This document shows, piece by piece, positions 12,417 to 26,050 of a stretch of DNA of 64,000 nucleotides (within the stretch, counting starts at the first letter, position 1; each line of letters begins with the position of its first letter). The stretch is from Hymenopellis radicata. Lineage: Eukaryota; Basidiomycota; Agaricomycetes; Agaricales; Physalacriaceae. The stretch is from NCBI GenBank assembly GCA_015501595.1, contig JADNRX010000089.1:105560-169559 (forward strand), read 5' to 3'. The notes beneath the pieces were generated by a model. The model ran no database searches, had not been told where the DNA came from, and was given only the letters and a program-made list of their open reading frames with translations. The position numbers were made by a program, and so were the translations under genes.

Positions 12417-12933
12417 TTAGTTAATTGGACTAATTGGCTCTGACCAGAATGTCTTCATAAGTTCATAACGCCAGAATTTAGATCCGACAGGCAGTATTTC
12501 TATGTCCAATCGAGAATAGGTCCATTTCGTGTCGAACGTCGCCCTTTTTATGTTGTTTGGTGTTGCTCTAGCAATGTCAAAGTTGCATCGAATGCGCATT
12601 TGTGAGCTAGCATTATGCTGGCTCCAAGGATGGTCAACTTTATGCATAAACTTGGTCTGGGTCGTGCAGAAAGCTGCACATTGTCCGCGGTGTAAGCATT
12701 CATCGCGCGGACTGCCATATACTTCACCGACCGTCCCGTTACCTTCTCGAAGGATGCGATGTAAAGCTCATTAAATTGACTGTCGCCGGTCTGCACGAGT
12801 GTAAGTTCTGATGGAATCTGCTCAATAATGCTGACCCCCGATGACCCGTTGACGAGGGTATCTTTGTCGGATTGATGGCAACTGCGATTTTACTGCGGTC
12901 GTCGACAGCGGCGCCTTGGACACAGGTCAACAA
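12417..12933 (-). pseudogene. Relic of an NmrA-like NAD(P)-binding protein
   Basis: Adjacent minus-strand frames read LTCVQGAAVDDRSKIAVAI, then SGVSIIEQIPSELTLVQTGD, then SFEKVTGRSVKYMAVRA, then FDTKWTYSRLDIEI, each in a different frame. The segment resembling "xFEKVTGRSVKYMAV" recalls the C-terminal part of NmrA-like oxidoreductase-fold regulators, where a similar "F...TG..VKYV.V" stretch is common. No single frame joins them and no ATG or splice set is visible, so this is a decayed gene at best. The family call rests on a short resemblance. Confidence 0.3.
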
Positions 12934-13319
12934 CTTGTTGTCCTGGCGTAGGACACCTTGCCAATCTCATGTCTCCACCGACCAAAGATCTACGTTGGGT
13001 TGGACTCGGGATTCGGACCGGCACGGCCTAATGAACATTGGATCTGATGGCAGTGGAGCCCGTTGCGCACGTCACTTTTCAAATGATGAATGGAATAATG
13101 GGAGCCTACTACGCTCCAGGTGCAAAATCCTTTCTTCAGAATAATCTGGGGGCCTTTTAGAGGCAAGTACTAGAGCAGTTACGGCGCGAGGCATTAAAGG
13201 GGGGATCTGCTGATCGGCTGATCGGTCTCAATATACACAGTGTAGCAGTGCCTGCTGCTCCAAACTTTGTTCTAAATTGAAAATGGGGTTCGTTTCGCCC
13301 TTTGCTAGCGACCACCACG

Positions 13320-14735
13320 ATGATTACCAGGACACGACCGCTGTTTAAAGTGTTCGTGCTCGCTGGCTTTGTGACCTGCGTGTTGCTCCTATACACCTAC
13401 ACGACAGCGCCTTCCAGTGCCGACTTCTTCTCCTCTCGGAAACGAGCGCCGTGCCCTCCGGAGGCATACGCAGATGGGCAATGGGTGTACGATTCTATGG
13501 CGTCGAACAACTCGGTTCAGAATCGGGACGACGTGATACCTATGGCTGGGTTTGCCGGCTGTGCGAGCTCCCGCGAATATTACTGGCATATGGCTGCCGA
13601 CAATGACAAGCAGTGGGACCGCTTTCCCAGGGTCACCAACTGGCAATGGCAGCCGTCTAGCGAGTGCTCAGTTCGGGAGTTTTCTCGTGAAGCGCTTGTT
13701 CGGGACCTGGTCGAGAAAGGCGGTTGGCTAATTCTGGGAGGTATGTACGTCCTGGTTATTTATAGCTACATTTCGCTAATGATGTCCAGACTCGATTTCG
13801 GAGGGACACTTCTTCTCGCTGTCTTGCACCCTCTATCCGCACGTCGTTGCTACTCCAGACTATGTCAAGAATCCGTACTTCGATAGGGCATGGCCTCAGA
13901 ATCTCTATCTCAACCCCAAATCCCCCCTCGTCAAAACCCTCCACTTTCCCCGTGGATTCAACATCTCAGGCACACCTCTTGTCACCTTCCGCCGCGTCGA
14001 CCTCATGCTCGAGCAGAGCGCGCTCACTGAGCTCCATCGCAAGGCTTACAATGACCCTGAAGACTTCCAACTCTTCAGTGAAGAAGCAGCATGGTCTCTC
14101 AACTTTGACTACTACATGGATCTGTTCACTGCGCCGCTCCCAGAAGCCAACTATGGCACTCTCGTCGCGAGCACCGGCGGACATTGGACGACGACGCTCT
14201 TCTCGGGTTACCGCGACGAGAGCAAGCCATCCGAGGGCTACGGCATCGCCGGTGTGATAGAGTTCTTTGAGATCGCGATGACCAAGTGGGCTACGGACGT
14301 GCAACGGCGGCTGTTCGCTCAGGATGGATATATCCTTCCCAACGGGCGCCACGGACAGCGGCAAGTTGTGGTGCGCGCCTACCTTCCTGGGCATGAGGAT
14401 TGCCACGATCACAAGGTCCCGTGGACAGAGATCCAGCCAATGAGATGGTTCTGGTACAATTGGGGAAACATATGGCAGTTCAATGAAGTGTTCCAGGTGA
14501 GCGCTCGACGTGAAACCGAATCATCATACTTATGATCCTTCGACAGCGCGTCGTCTCATCGGTGCAATACCCCAATATACATTATTTGGCTATAGATAGA
14601 CCAGCGCGGCTACGGCCTGATGCACACGTCAGCTCGGATTGCCTTCATATCATGACGGGCGCTGGCGTCCTAGAAGGATGGACTCATTATATTTGGCATT
14701 TCGTTACACAGGAAGTATACTCCCGCATACGGTGA
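13320..14735 (+). CDS. PC-esterase (trichome birefringence-like), type II membrane protein, 438 aa
   Basis: Exons 13320..13740, 13790..14496 and 14547..14735; introns of 49 nt (GTATGT...TCCAG) and 50 nt (GTGAGC...GACAG); phases 1 and 0 agree throughout. A hydrophobic signal anchor (residues ~9-30) predicts a Golgi or secretory type II membrane protein. The first junction creates the catalytic motif GDSISEGH, and the last exon holds the partner DxxH motif (SSDCLHIMTG). GDS plus DxxH is the signature of the PC-Esterase family, which includes plant TBL polysaccharide O-acetyltransferases and fungal relatives. Ser in GDS and Asp/His in DxxH would form the catalytic triad. Likely role: acylation or deacylation of cell-surface glycans. 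ATG 13320 is chosen because it directly precedes the anchor. Confidence 0.85.
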
Positions 14736-15289
14736 TACCCTCACAAAAAGTCTATGTATATTCTTATTACATATTGCAATGGTCTCTTAATATGAAAGGT
14801 AGAAACAGTTGGGATGGAGTAAGGCCCATGATCCATGCCTGTACAGGCCTTAGTCTCGAAATGGACTAAGGCCAGTACTCGGGTCCGACGGCCCGTGTCA
14901 GACCGTAATAGCACCGCGACCCACTGCGTCGATTTAATTTTGTACCGTTGCACGAATAGACGATGTTTATGTCGTCTTGCATCCACTACAGCAGCCATGA
15001 CACAACCAGGGCCAAGGAGAGGAGAAGTAAAGCTTGCTGTTACATATTAGAGGTAGAATGTTAAGAAAAACATCACATTGATCAGTACAGAATACATTGA
15101 ACGTGGAATAAGAGGTTGGTATGTTAAATGAGGCGAAGGATTTGCGCTCCCCGATGGTGCGGCGCGTGCTGGTATGCATCCGCGCCCGCGCACATTACTC
15201 GCAGCACACATAAGAGTCAGGGTGCATTGACAGTAAACTGACTGACAAACTGTAACGCGGCCAATCTGGGGACGACTGTGAAGGCCCGA
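14736..15289. other. Intergenic, nothing recognised
   Basis: Between the PC-esterase stop and an MFS relic. Frames on both strands are short and without motifs. It may hold the PC-esterase terminator. Confidence 0.3.
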
Positions 15290-16010
15290 TGCAGAGCCAG
15301 AGCTCACCACTTCGCCAGCGCACCGAGGATGGCGCATATACACGCCTCAGTAGCTGTCTCTGGGCATCCCGGGATCCTTCGTCAGAAACAGCTCCGCGTC
15401 AGTGCATACAAAGCGCTGTACATGACATTGTTCATCGCGCAGTTCCATCCGAGGAGAGCTGCTCATGAACGCGCTGTCGTTGACGCGAGGATGAGAGTGA
15501 GTATGGAGATGGTTCCGCGTCGGCCGAGGATGGGGAGTTCGACGAGGTAGCCGGCAATGAGGGCGACTGGGACGCCGATAACGCTCAGAATGATCTGCTA
15601 TAATGATGGTGAGCAGAATGAAAGAGTTTGTGGAGACAATGCATTTACGTTGTGAACCGTCGCCGATATCTGTGTCGCGCGTTGAGAGGCTACGTGCATA
15701 GGTAGGTCTGAATCTTCCTTGAAATGACTGAAAGAACGTACGAGTATGTGACACAAGCATTGTAAAGTGAGAACTTGGGAGATGAGAAGAGTGGGGCCGG
15801 ATCGAAGGACAACAGAACGGGATGATGGGAGTCTGGAAATAGTACTGATGGAAATAGAAAACGAAATTAAGAAGAAATACGCACTGTGTTGAGCTGGACG
15901 CGTCCGCGACGCCAACCAGCCCAAATCCAAACTTCTGTCCGTGTTGTAGGCTGACATGACGGCGCAGGAGTCCAGCCAGCATCTTGAACTCCAGCATCAT
16001 CGTCCAGAAG
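15290..16010 (-). pseudogene. Relic of an MFS transporter
   Basis: Read on the minus strand, one frame gives a membrane segment (QIILSVIGVPVALIAGYLVE, then LPILGRRGTISILTLILAST) followed by a stop and then LLGWNCAMNNVMYSALYALT in a shifted frame. Further on come pieces resembling TPELF-KD-GT, the usual sequence after a major facilitator transmembrane helix. Family members read roughly "YTPEVFPTKDRGTG" at this point. Several stops and frameshifts break it. Possible upstream exons reach about 16010. A dead sugar or organic-solute transporter copy; substrate not inferable. Confidence 0.5.
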
Positions 16011-17245
16011 CGTGGCTGCTCCGTCCCGGAGGCTTACGCGTTCGCAGCGTGCTCGTTGTGAAAGAAAAATCAGAGGAAGGTTGGTGGTTGCTGGTAAGGT
16101 CGTTGGTGATGCTGTTCGGGTCCGAAAAGCGTGCCGACACATGCCGACACCTCCAGAATAAATATTCGTCCAGGATGCCTCCAAGCGTGCACGCGTTGGA
16201 ACGAGTGGTGTTGGTAGAAGCGAAGATCGAGTTGAGATTGCAGGACGGCAATTGGTGCCGACTGACTGCCAACAATCGCGTGATTTGAATCTTGAATACG
16301 ATTCGCTGGGGCTCAAGTCCCAATCGAGCCGTTTCCCCGAAAGGACTTAGGCCTTGAAACCTGGCCTCAGCCAAACGGACGCTTAGGCCCGACTTGAAAA
16401 GAAAGATTAGATCGTCGTTATTTGCCGCTCTAGCACGATTAACATGAGTCATAACTCGATTACGACCACTCAGATCCAGGGTTAACTGGATCATTGATGG
16501 GACAATGATGTCACGCCGGGAACCTGACTCGAAATGGAAGTCCCCGACGACGAATCGTCCGAAATTGGCCAAGTCGCACTGCCGAGGTGGGGGAGTTAGA
16601 GGATTTCACTCACAATTGTCATCCTTGAGAGAGCTATTGTACCTAGATACCTACTTTTCCTGTTATGTATTATTCAGTGATGCTTAATGAGTGATTTGGG
16701 ATCATGCCGACACAGAATGTTCTCTGTAGGGCAAAATTACATAGTGTTCACCCGAGTGCGCCACAAATGGATGCATGGTGGACTCCCACACATACTTAAT
16801 CAGCACATTTAGGGGGGATCTGATTCAAATATGACTTCACTTTCTATGCTCTTAGCAATTTTCTCAAATAACAGCACTAGGACTACTTGACGGTGTAAAT
16901 AAGGTAGGTATGTGCCCCGAAGGCGGCTCCCCAAATGGGATGTACCCAGAAAAGGTGACCCCGCCATCAATGATCGGGGTAACCCTGCCGGGCCCGGGAT
17001 CCGAGTGGTCGTGATCGACTAATCTCCCCGATTAACATCAAATTAGCTCGTCAATACATGCAATGGTATGTAACTAATCCTCTCTCTCTTTCCCTTTTTT
17101 TCTCTCTTTTCTCCAACTTGAAAAACTTGAAAAACCCACTTTCTGTACAGACATGAGCCATAGGCCTGGAGTAAGGCTCTTTCCCTACAAACTTCGCGTT
17201 CGACTTGGTGGCGCCTCATTGAGGTAGCTTAGGCCTTATAACTGG
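16011..17245. other. Intergenic with a pyrimidine tract
   Basis: No coding frame I can support. A plus-strand pyrimidine run lies at about 17080-17115. The stretch ends at the initiator tRNA gene. Confidence 0.35.
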
Positions 17246-17317
17246 AGCAGCATGGCGCAGTGGTAGCGCGCGGGGCCCATAACCCCGAGGTCACTTGATC
17301 GAAACAAGTTGATGCTA
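17246..17317 (+). tRNA. Initiator tRNA-Met (CAT)
   Basis: Seventy-two bases fold as a tRNA. Acceptor stem AGCAGCA / TGATGCT, D arm around GCGC...GCGC, anticodon CAT at 17278-17280 in a GGG...CCC stem, and T arm ACTTG / CAAGT with loop ATCGAAA. The A1:T72 pair, the loop sequence ATCGAAA in place of TTCRANY, and the three G:C pairs beside the anticodon loop are eukaryotic initiator features, so this is the start-codon tRNA, not the elongator. There is no intron. One acceptor pair (5:68) is G-A, a mismatch. A T6 run at about 17336-17342 is a fitting RNA polymerase III terminator. Confidence 0.85.
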
Positions 17318-17335
17318 TCGATGTTACTTATGTAG

Positions 17336-17342
17336 TCTTTTT
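17336..17342 (+). terminator. Pol III oligo-T terminator
   Basis: A run of six T begins about 19 bases after the tRNA 3' end, the standard RNA polymerase III stop signal. Confidence 0.6.
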
Positions 17343-17596
17343 TGCCCTTCCACAGGCGCACGCCATAGTATACGCAAATGGGAAAAGTCTGTCGCTGCGA
17401 CTGACGCGTGTCGGTGTAAGCTCAGGGATCATGCAGGGACGGACTGAGGAGAGAGCAGATTGCCTATAGCTAATTGCTTCCGTCGGAAGATCCCTATTCT
17501 TAACTTCCGTCCCCCCTCATAGCTCACTGACCACTTTATTCAAGAAATGCAAGTTCGCCTTATTGTACGTTCGTAAAATACTAACGGACTTGTTAG

Positions 17597-19189
17597 ATGA
17601 TTAATGTGCCGACTAATACAAGCCAGTTCCCTCCTGCCCTATCTGAATTCCTACCAGACATCCAGCAAAGCAGTCCTACTCCCCGAATGTTACGCCTGTT
17701 GACATCCAACGAGGCTCCGTCCGATACCGAAATGGAACAGTTTCAGGCTTTAATAACCCAATCCTCCTCCTCTGCACGACTGCTCGCCGAAAAGATATCC
17801 GTAACGAAAGACCTCCTAGAGTTTCTCGTGAAACAGAGGAAACAGGCCAAGTCGAATCGCGCAGATGCCAAATTAATCCTGCACCCAATGCGCCGGCTTC
17901 CTTACGATGTCCTGGAAACAATATTTACGTACACGTCGGGCTTCGACGCTCTAGGCGATTCGTTGAACACCAAATATGCGCCTTGGACGCTCTCCCACGT
18001 CTGCCGGCAATGGCGCTTCACGGCACTATCCATAGCTAATTTATGGAGCACCCTCGACATCTCGTTGTCCAAGGCCCCATCTCGGTATCGGCTCCAGCTC
18101 TGTCTAGAGAGATCTAAGGAGCGTCCTTTGGATGTATGCCTTACCTTTCGGCGCTCACAATTGGAAACTCAGGGGAGCCTCCTTGATGTTCTATACCCAA
18201 GCTCTCCGAGATGGGTCGAACTGAGGCTAGAAGTGCCGATCGACTGTTTACGGGACATGGAATCCCGTGTCTACTTGCCCAAACTCAAGAAAGCTACCAT
18301 CGTTCAGCGACCTACGGAGGATGTGTCAGCAATCATCGCTCGCTCATCGTTGTTCTCCACGTCTATCCACCTAAAGTCCCTAAACGCGGCGGTCAACTTC
18401 CCATTCTTCCGATTTACGTTCTATGGACAGAAAATCACGTATTTCCGGTCCATGCACGACAGATTACTGGACCATCTCTACGCGCTGCAACACATGCCCA
18501 ACCTCCGTGAAGCCGTTCTGCATTGTCATCCGTCAATGAGAGCTCTTTCCTACCCCCGCACCGTGACTATGAAAAAGTTACGCACGCTTCAGATATTCGA
18601 AGCACACGACATGGCTACCGGGGCCACACGTGCAGCGGACCTCTTCGACTTTCTCGAGCTCCCCGCGCTGAAGCGCCTAACGCTCGACCTCCTGGCGTCC
18701 GCCCGCTTTCCGCAAATCCGGCCCGCCCCGACGACGCTCACCAATCTCACCGTCGTCATTGCCTCGCTTCCTCCAACGGCAGCCGCTACCGACGCGCTCG
18801 TTGCTTTCCTCCAGACTGTACCGAACGTCAAGCGTTTCGTCCTGCGCTGCGATACCGTACCGGCAGATCTAGTCCGGAGTCTCACTGCCAATCTCTCATC
18901 ATCCTACGAGTCGTCTCGCCCAGCCGTAACACCCCTCCTCCCGCACCTGGAGGAAATCTTCTTCCAGGGTCTTCCCGCTGGACTGAGCCACAGCACGACT
19001 GTGCTCCTCGTCGCACTGGCGCTGTCCCGGCGGCGCAACGAAGCGCAGGGGTGCGCCAATCTCCAGATGATGGGGTTGGACGCGCGAATGGTGCTTTGCG
19101 ATAACGATTTGATGCTCGAGGCGTGGAAGCGGTTGAGAGAGGACGGCTTGCATGTGCCTTGTTCGCATATGCATAGAGGGTGCAATTGA
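17597..19189 (+). CDS. F-box protein, single exon, 530 aa
   Basis: One uninterrupted frame from ATG to TGA. A predicted coiled coil lies at residues ~45-90. It is followed by the classic agaricomycete F-box arrangement: HPMRRLPYDVLETIFTY, then WTLSHVCRQWRFTALS, then LWSTLDIS. The C-terminal two thirds are leucine-rich and irregular, as expected of a substrate-binding domain. This subclass (coiled coil, then F-box with SHVCR.WR) is expanded in mushrooms. It should act as an SCF ubiquitin-ligase adaptor. It is a different family from F-box families C and E further right. The 5' region 17343-17596 shows no second gene. Confidence 0.8.
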   Translation: MINVPTNTSQFPPALSEFLPDIQQSSPTPRMLRLLTSNEAPSDTEMEQFQALITQSSSSARLLAEKISVTKDLLEFLVKQRKQAKSNRADAKLILHPMRRLPYDVLETIFTYTSGFDALGDSLNTKYAPWTLSHVCRQWRFTALSIANLWSTLDISLSKAPSRYRLQLCLERSKERPLDVCLTFRRSQLETQGSLLDVLYPSSPRWVELRLEVPIDCLRDMESRVYLPKLKKATIVQRPTEDVSAIIARSSLFSTSIHLKSLNAAVNFPFFRFTFYGQKITYFRSMHDRLLDHLYALQHMPNLREAVLHCHPSMRALSYPRTVTMKKLRTLQIFEAHDMATGATRAADLFDFLELPALKRLTLDLLASARFPQIRPAPTTLTNLTVVIASLPPTAAATDALVAFLQTVPNVKRFVLRCDTVPADLVRSLTANLSSSYESSRPAVTPLLPHLEEIFFQGLPAGLSHSTTVLLVALALSRRRNEAQGCANLQMMGLDARMVLCDNDLMLEAWKRLREDGLHVPCSHMHRGCN

Positions 19190-19649
19190 GAATTGGGGCT
19201 TGGAGGTGGGAGGGAGGATTGGTGTCAGTGGGTTGAATGCAGGTTGAATGGCGTCTGAGAAACAGATGGGCGACGAAGGACGGGAAAGTGCATTGGAGAC
19301 GCGTGAGATTCGCGGTGAGGAACGGACAAATATCCCGCTGGTACACCGCGGACGGGTTGCCTTCTGTGGAGCGCTACTCAATCCAGACTTTCGCACTCTT
19401 GGATATATTGAGGTTGGTTACTGCGTCGGCGGTTGTGAACTTGCACTGATAAACCTTACAACACCAGCTGTATATCGAGCCCTCGGAGTTCACTCCTGTC
19501 CCAAGGAACGCTTCAGTAATCTGACGTCCTGTATACTAACTCGTGTCTAGTTAGAAACGATGTTGTAATATCAAGCAACATGCATATTCAAGAATCCAAA
19601 GAGAACAAGCCCAAAGGTATACTTCATCAGCGACTGAATGTGGTGGACC
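19190..19649. other. Intergenic between the F-box gene and carboxylesterase A1
   Basis: Convergent 3' ends; about 460 bases with no coding frame I can support. Confidence 0.4.
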
Positions 19650-21936
<2,287 letters not shown>

Positions 21937-22199
21937 CGTTCACAAACTGACCCCCAAAAAGTAGTCGCCCTTTAAGTATGATGGGATGTGCGTGCACTGA
22001 CATATAACGTTGAATCCCGGTTTCGACGGTGATTACAGACTCCACGGCGCCCAACGGTATGTATAAAGTGATGGATGCGCCGTCTGTAAGCTGGTTAATA
22101 ATTTAGGTCTCTAAAGCTGCGATCAGTATCAAACTAGGGAACCGTGTTAGTACGCACGAGCGTTGAAACAGATGTGGTTCCCACCTACCAGTCGAGCGA

Positions 22200-22330
22200 C
22201 CGATTTTGTCATGCCTGCGGAATCATCTCATAACCGTTAGCATGCGACGTCATTCAAGTTGCCAGTTCGCGTAGAGAACCGACCAGGGCGGTTCGCTTAA
22301 ACGCAAGTTGCGCCCGCGTCGTTTTACAAT
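22200..22330 (-). promoter_or_regulatory. Conserved upstream block of family A
   Basis: About 300-370 bp before the A1 start, CATAACCGTTA and CGCTTAAACGCAAG (22294-22307) recur. Near-identical copies lie before A2 (34200-34261), before A4 (54150-54215) and, without a gene, at 62236-62248. Conservation while the surrounding bases differ suggests promoter function, though shared recent ancestry could also explain it. Confidence 0.4.
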
Positions 22331-23189
22331 TCACGAATTAAACCTGAAAAATGTCAGAACAGTTTGGGGAAGCTGTATCAGGCATTACATAACCTTGAGA
22401 CTATAATGAGGAGGCACGAGCAGAACGCCGCGAGCCTATCCATATGCGCATCTGAGTCGTAGAGTGTCATTGCATGAATTCTCAGAACCGCAACTGCTCC
22501 TCGTCACAGAGCCATGACGCCATCCCAAACGAGTTCAGACACGCCTACGCAGGTGGATATAGCAATGCGCGCGGGTCTCCAGCACGATGGCAGCGGGAAG
22601 CAAGGCAGATCGATCGTCTAGCTCAAGCGATTAAGATATCATTGCGTATTAACAAAACTGAGAGAAGGACTACTCAGCAACACGAAAGGAATGTCGAAAA
22701 CCAGTGAGAGTCAGAGCAGTTCACTTAGAGCACTGAACGCTGCGCAGTCGACCGACTTCTGTCATGGAAGGGGAGACATCAGCAAAAATGAAGGCTAGCT
22801 CGAAGACCTTGAGTAGTCTTGACAGAGAAAATTTTGCGGACAGTGTAACAGCACAGTGAGGCTAGAAACACGGGGCGTCTACCAAGTAAGAGCACGACGG
22901 TGGTGGCAGCAAGCAAGATTGCCGTGTGCGTCACATATGATGTGACCATTACACTCCTCCAAAATGTCCTATGTCTGCGCGAAGGGGCTGATATCTGCAA
23001 GCCTTTTCTGTAACCTTCGATAATCTTCTTTTTTCGCAGCTCTTGTGGGCATCGCTATTTCCAGGATCATAACATAGTGGGGTCTGTCCAGTTCAAGCGC
23101 GGTTCAAGAAGACCATTTTTGGAATAATACAACAAAAACAGATTTCCACCTAGTACTGTACATGCAACACGAACTCCCAAAAGCACAAA
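22331..23189. other. Intergenic between A1 and B1
   Basis: No recognisable gene. Short frames on both strands lack motifs. Confidence 0.35.
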
Positions 23190-24604
23190 TCAAGGAAGTA
23201 GGACATCTAATAGAATCTGAATAGTTACCATAAGTAGATATTGGAAATACTGTGGAATACAACGAGAGTATATGAGGTTGGGAAGGAAACCATCATGACG
23301 AGCCCGCTGACGAGGCCTCTCCTCCCTCAGGTCTTCCTGGTCCGCCTCTCTGGCACGCGCGACCACCTTCGTCAGGACAGCCAGGGCTGCCAGAAGCATG
23401 TTGTCCCGCCACCATAGAAGGCCCTCCTGCCCGCTTCGAATACCGAGACCCATCTTCGCTGCCTTTGTTATCCTCTCTCGAGCGCTTACCTTCGGTACGG
23501 CCGCCTTCGTTCCGATCACTGACCGTGCTACTATGCTGTCCCGCCACCACAGAAGGAACTCCCATGTCTTCTCTGTCTCACCTCAACCGACTCCCCTCGG
23601 ACCAGTCCCAGTGGGTAACTGGAAGTTGTTACCACCAAGGTTAGCAGTTAGTGGAGGAAGTGGAGTAAGAGGTAGAGTGGTGATGGTATTGTCCTGCAGT
23701 TGTAAGGCGGGCCGTAACTCTTGGAAGTTTAAAACTGCGTTTGAGCGCACTAGTCTGTTGCGGCGGTAGGCGAATGTGGGTTCGGCATAGAGGCTGAGGT
23801 ACGCTGGGGGCTGGATGGCGGAGAGCGAGAAGTAAGGGATGGTGGCGATGTTGTACTCGCACTACGCTTTTCCTCGTCTTGTGTCGAAAGGACCTCCGGC
23901 TTGTCCTCTAGCACGCTGAAGTCAGGTGCTAAAAGACCGTCAGCTTCTTCCTCGTCTTGTTCCGCCGGTGCAACTTTAAGATCCTCAGAGGGCGTGGCAA
24001 CGACGTCACCGTCGGAAAGCACGGCGTCAGGTTCCACGAGGGGAATGGCAGAAGGAATCTGTGGAAAGTGGGGCAGCGCAAGCTCCGAGGGTGACAAGGC
24101 AGAGTCGGAGGTAGAAGTAGAGATGTTGGGCGTTGCTTGGGTAGGGCTAAGATCCAAAATGGGCGATATTGAGGTGGAGACGGAATCTGACGCGTTCGTC
24201 GAGGGAGCCATGGGAAGAGTCTCTATAGAGCGCAATGCGAAGCTGGATGAACCGCGTTCAGGAAGATGAGTCGGCATAGTATTGTCCAATGTGGGCGGCG
24301 GCGGCGGGGTTTCGTTCTCATCTTCTCCTCCCTCCAGCTGTTGTCTAATAAGACACCAGTGCGCGATGAGCTTATCCGAAATATTCTTGTACTGGTTCTC
24401 GACGGATAACACGAGGCTTCGAAGAGGTACATCGCAAGGCAGGGAAAGGAGGATCTCCGAAATGTCTGCCGCAGTGAGAGGGTCGCCCATTTCGTTGATT
24501 GGTATGCCGTGACAGCGAAGTGTATTGGATTCATATTCTTCAGCGAGGGCTAAAGCAGCCGATTCCATACGGGCGGTGACGGAGGGATGGGACGAAGCGG
24601 TCAT
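23190..24604 (-). pseudogene. Unknown Ser/acidic-rich protein, copy B1, frameshifted
   Basis: Homologue of B2 (55481-56818). From ATG 24604 it reads an N-terminal helical part with MGDPLTAADISEILLSLPCD and CLIRQQLE, matching B2 MGKPLGATDVAQILLGLPCQ and CMIRQQLE. A Ser/Pro/acidic linker follows. The frame stops at 23750, but B2-like sequence continues in another frame (NRLVRSNAV), so a frameshift lies near 23780. The C-terminal part (RQRARHDGF..., IPQYFQYL) again aligns with B2 RARRDNF..., TPQYLRYL. In between, a 136-bp direct repeat unique to B1 is inserted (PSVVAGQHSS / PSMVAGQHAS). Function unknown. Confidence 0.6.
23396..23565. repeat. 136-bp-spaced direct repeat inside B1
   Basis: CCCGCCACCA(T/C)AGAAGG occurs at about 23405 and again 136 bases later at about 23541. 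Encoded minus-strand peptides are parallel (PS(V/M)VAGQH(S/A)S ... EGGR). B2 lacks it, so it arose after the duplication. Confidence 0.5.
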
Positions 24605-24734
24605 GGACTGTACCATACTGTGGCAGCCCGTAAGCAGTGCTAGAATGACGGACAATCAAAATAACATACCTTTCTGATGGGTTCGAGGGGGAAACGGAGG
24701 AATCGCCTAGGCTGTGTAGAGAGAACGTTGGTAG

Positions 24735-24785
24735 TGGTCGATGGTAGAGGACCAAAAATGGAAAAGATCGCCACTGACCGTGACA
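24735..24785 (-). promoter_or_regulatory. Upstream block of family B with CCAAAAATGG
   Basis: About 130-180 bp before the B1 start, a block with TTGGTAGTGG, CCAAAAATGG (24752-24761) and GATCGCCA recurs before B2 and before the CFEM chimera. CCAAAAATGG fits the MADS-box (CArG) consensus CC(A/T)6GG. Function inferred from conservation only. Confidence 0.4.
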
Positions 24786-24789
24786 CGTG

Positions 24790-25800
24790 GCTACATACTT
24801 AAAAAAAAAACGATATTAGTGTAGAATGTAGGGGGGTAGTCTCAGGGTAGTTTGTTGATAGTGTGGGTGGGTAGTCTTGTGTGAGAGTATGAACTCGGGG
24901 GGCCTGGCGTGTCTGTTATTAGAGCAGATACAGATTTGCACTGAACAGTACCGCGGGGCCCCACTCGCCTCTCAGAATACTATGTTCATGGTTCAAGCTG
25001 CCACTTACTTTTTCATGTTACAGTCTAATGAAAGTATTGTAGGGGTGCATGAGGGGTACTCCTGGAAACAAGTCTGACCATGGAGATCGGTACTAAGTAT
25101 CGTCGCACCAGCCTTCGACAATTCTTACTCCTAGCCCGAGTAGGCCGGACAGAAGCGCTAAGCCAGCTATTGTAAAGGTGAATGAATAAAATGAGGAGAC
25201 AACAACCAAACCCTGAGTTTAACGGGTCCATCTCTGAGCACCAGCAGCATAAGCCGCAGCGCTCAAACATTGCCAGTACATTGCCGTGCCCGACGGACGA
25301 AGCTCAACTTGTCTGGTAAGTATGCGATTGGCTTCGAGCTAATCGTAGGGTTAGTACATACGAGCGATTACAATTCACCTCAGTTGTACGGGTGTAACGG
25401 ACGATGTCGAAGCTATCACCGCGACAGAGCGCACGCCAGCTCGTACGAGTCAGACCGTTCAGAACATTCAACCATAAACGGAGCTTTCCCAGGCAGACTT
25501 TTCAACATTGACTTTATAGTCTCCTGTGAACAGCCTACTACAAATCTGCAGCGAATTCCGTTTATATTTTGGAGGTTAACGACTAAGACAAAGGTGATCT
25601 GAAGGAGATTCAGTCCCCGATTGGGTTATTGACAGGTCCAAATAGGCGGCTTACCGGATATACAAACCATCGCTGGTCATTGTTTCGACTTGGTCGATGA
25701 AAATGGCCGAGTCTGGGCAGCTTGACTGGTATACCGTTGCGAGTAGTAAAACAATACGATGGTTCGAAGCAAGGACTAAGGCCTAAGGATACACCCTTGT
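24790..25800. other. Intergenic between B1 and C1
   Basis: About 24830-25050 matches 57050-57270 upstream of B2 (shared TGTGAGAGTATGAACT), so it belongs to the duplicated B segment. The remainder shows no gene. Confidence 0.4.
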
Positions 25801-25809
25801 GACGCGATG

Positions 25810-25820
25810 CACATGATGTG
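25810..25820 (+). promoter_or_regulatory. Palindrome CACATGATGTG before C1
   Basis: Perfect odd palindrome 231 bp before the C1 start. The same 11 bases precede C2 (44524-44534) and C3 (60413-60423) at 196-222 bp, each followed by GTCACGC 15-20 bases on. A likely protein-binding site. Confidence 0.45.
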
Positions 25821-26050
25821 ACTACCTGCTGAAAGATCCGTCACGCTGGACTTCTTCCAGACACCACCAACTGGTCAGATTTCATTGCGTTAGACCAAGG
25901 TTGAGGTCTGCTCAATTACAGGCTGACCAATTTGTGTACTACCAGTCTACTAGTACTGTTGCTTCTCCCTTGTGCGTATCTCTCCCATGCTCAACTGACG
26001 ACATATCTCATATTGTCAAGGCTGCGCAGGGGGAATTTGCAGCCGCCAGT

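Noticed and set aside
15347..16000. 217-codon minus-strand frame as an intact gene
   Set aside because: The transporter-like protein runs in other frames with stops; this frame is a mixture of shadow and relic.
25750..25765. Possible tRNA B box (GGTTCGAAGCA), also at 44491
   Set aside because: No A box, anticodon stem or acceptor stem around it; it is part of the duplicated C upstream region.
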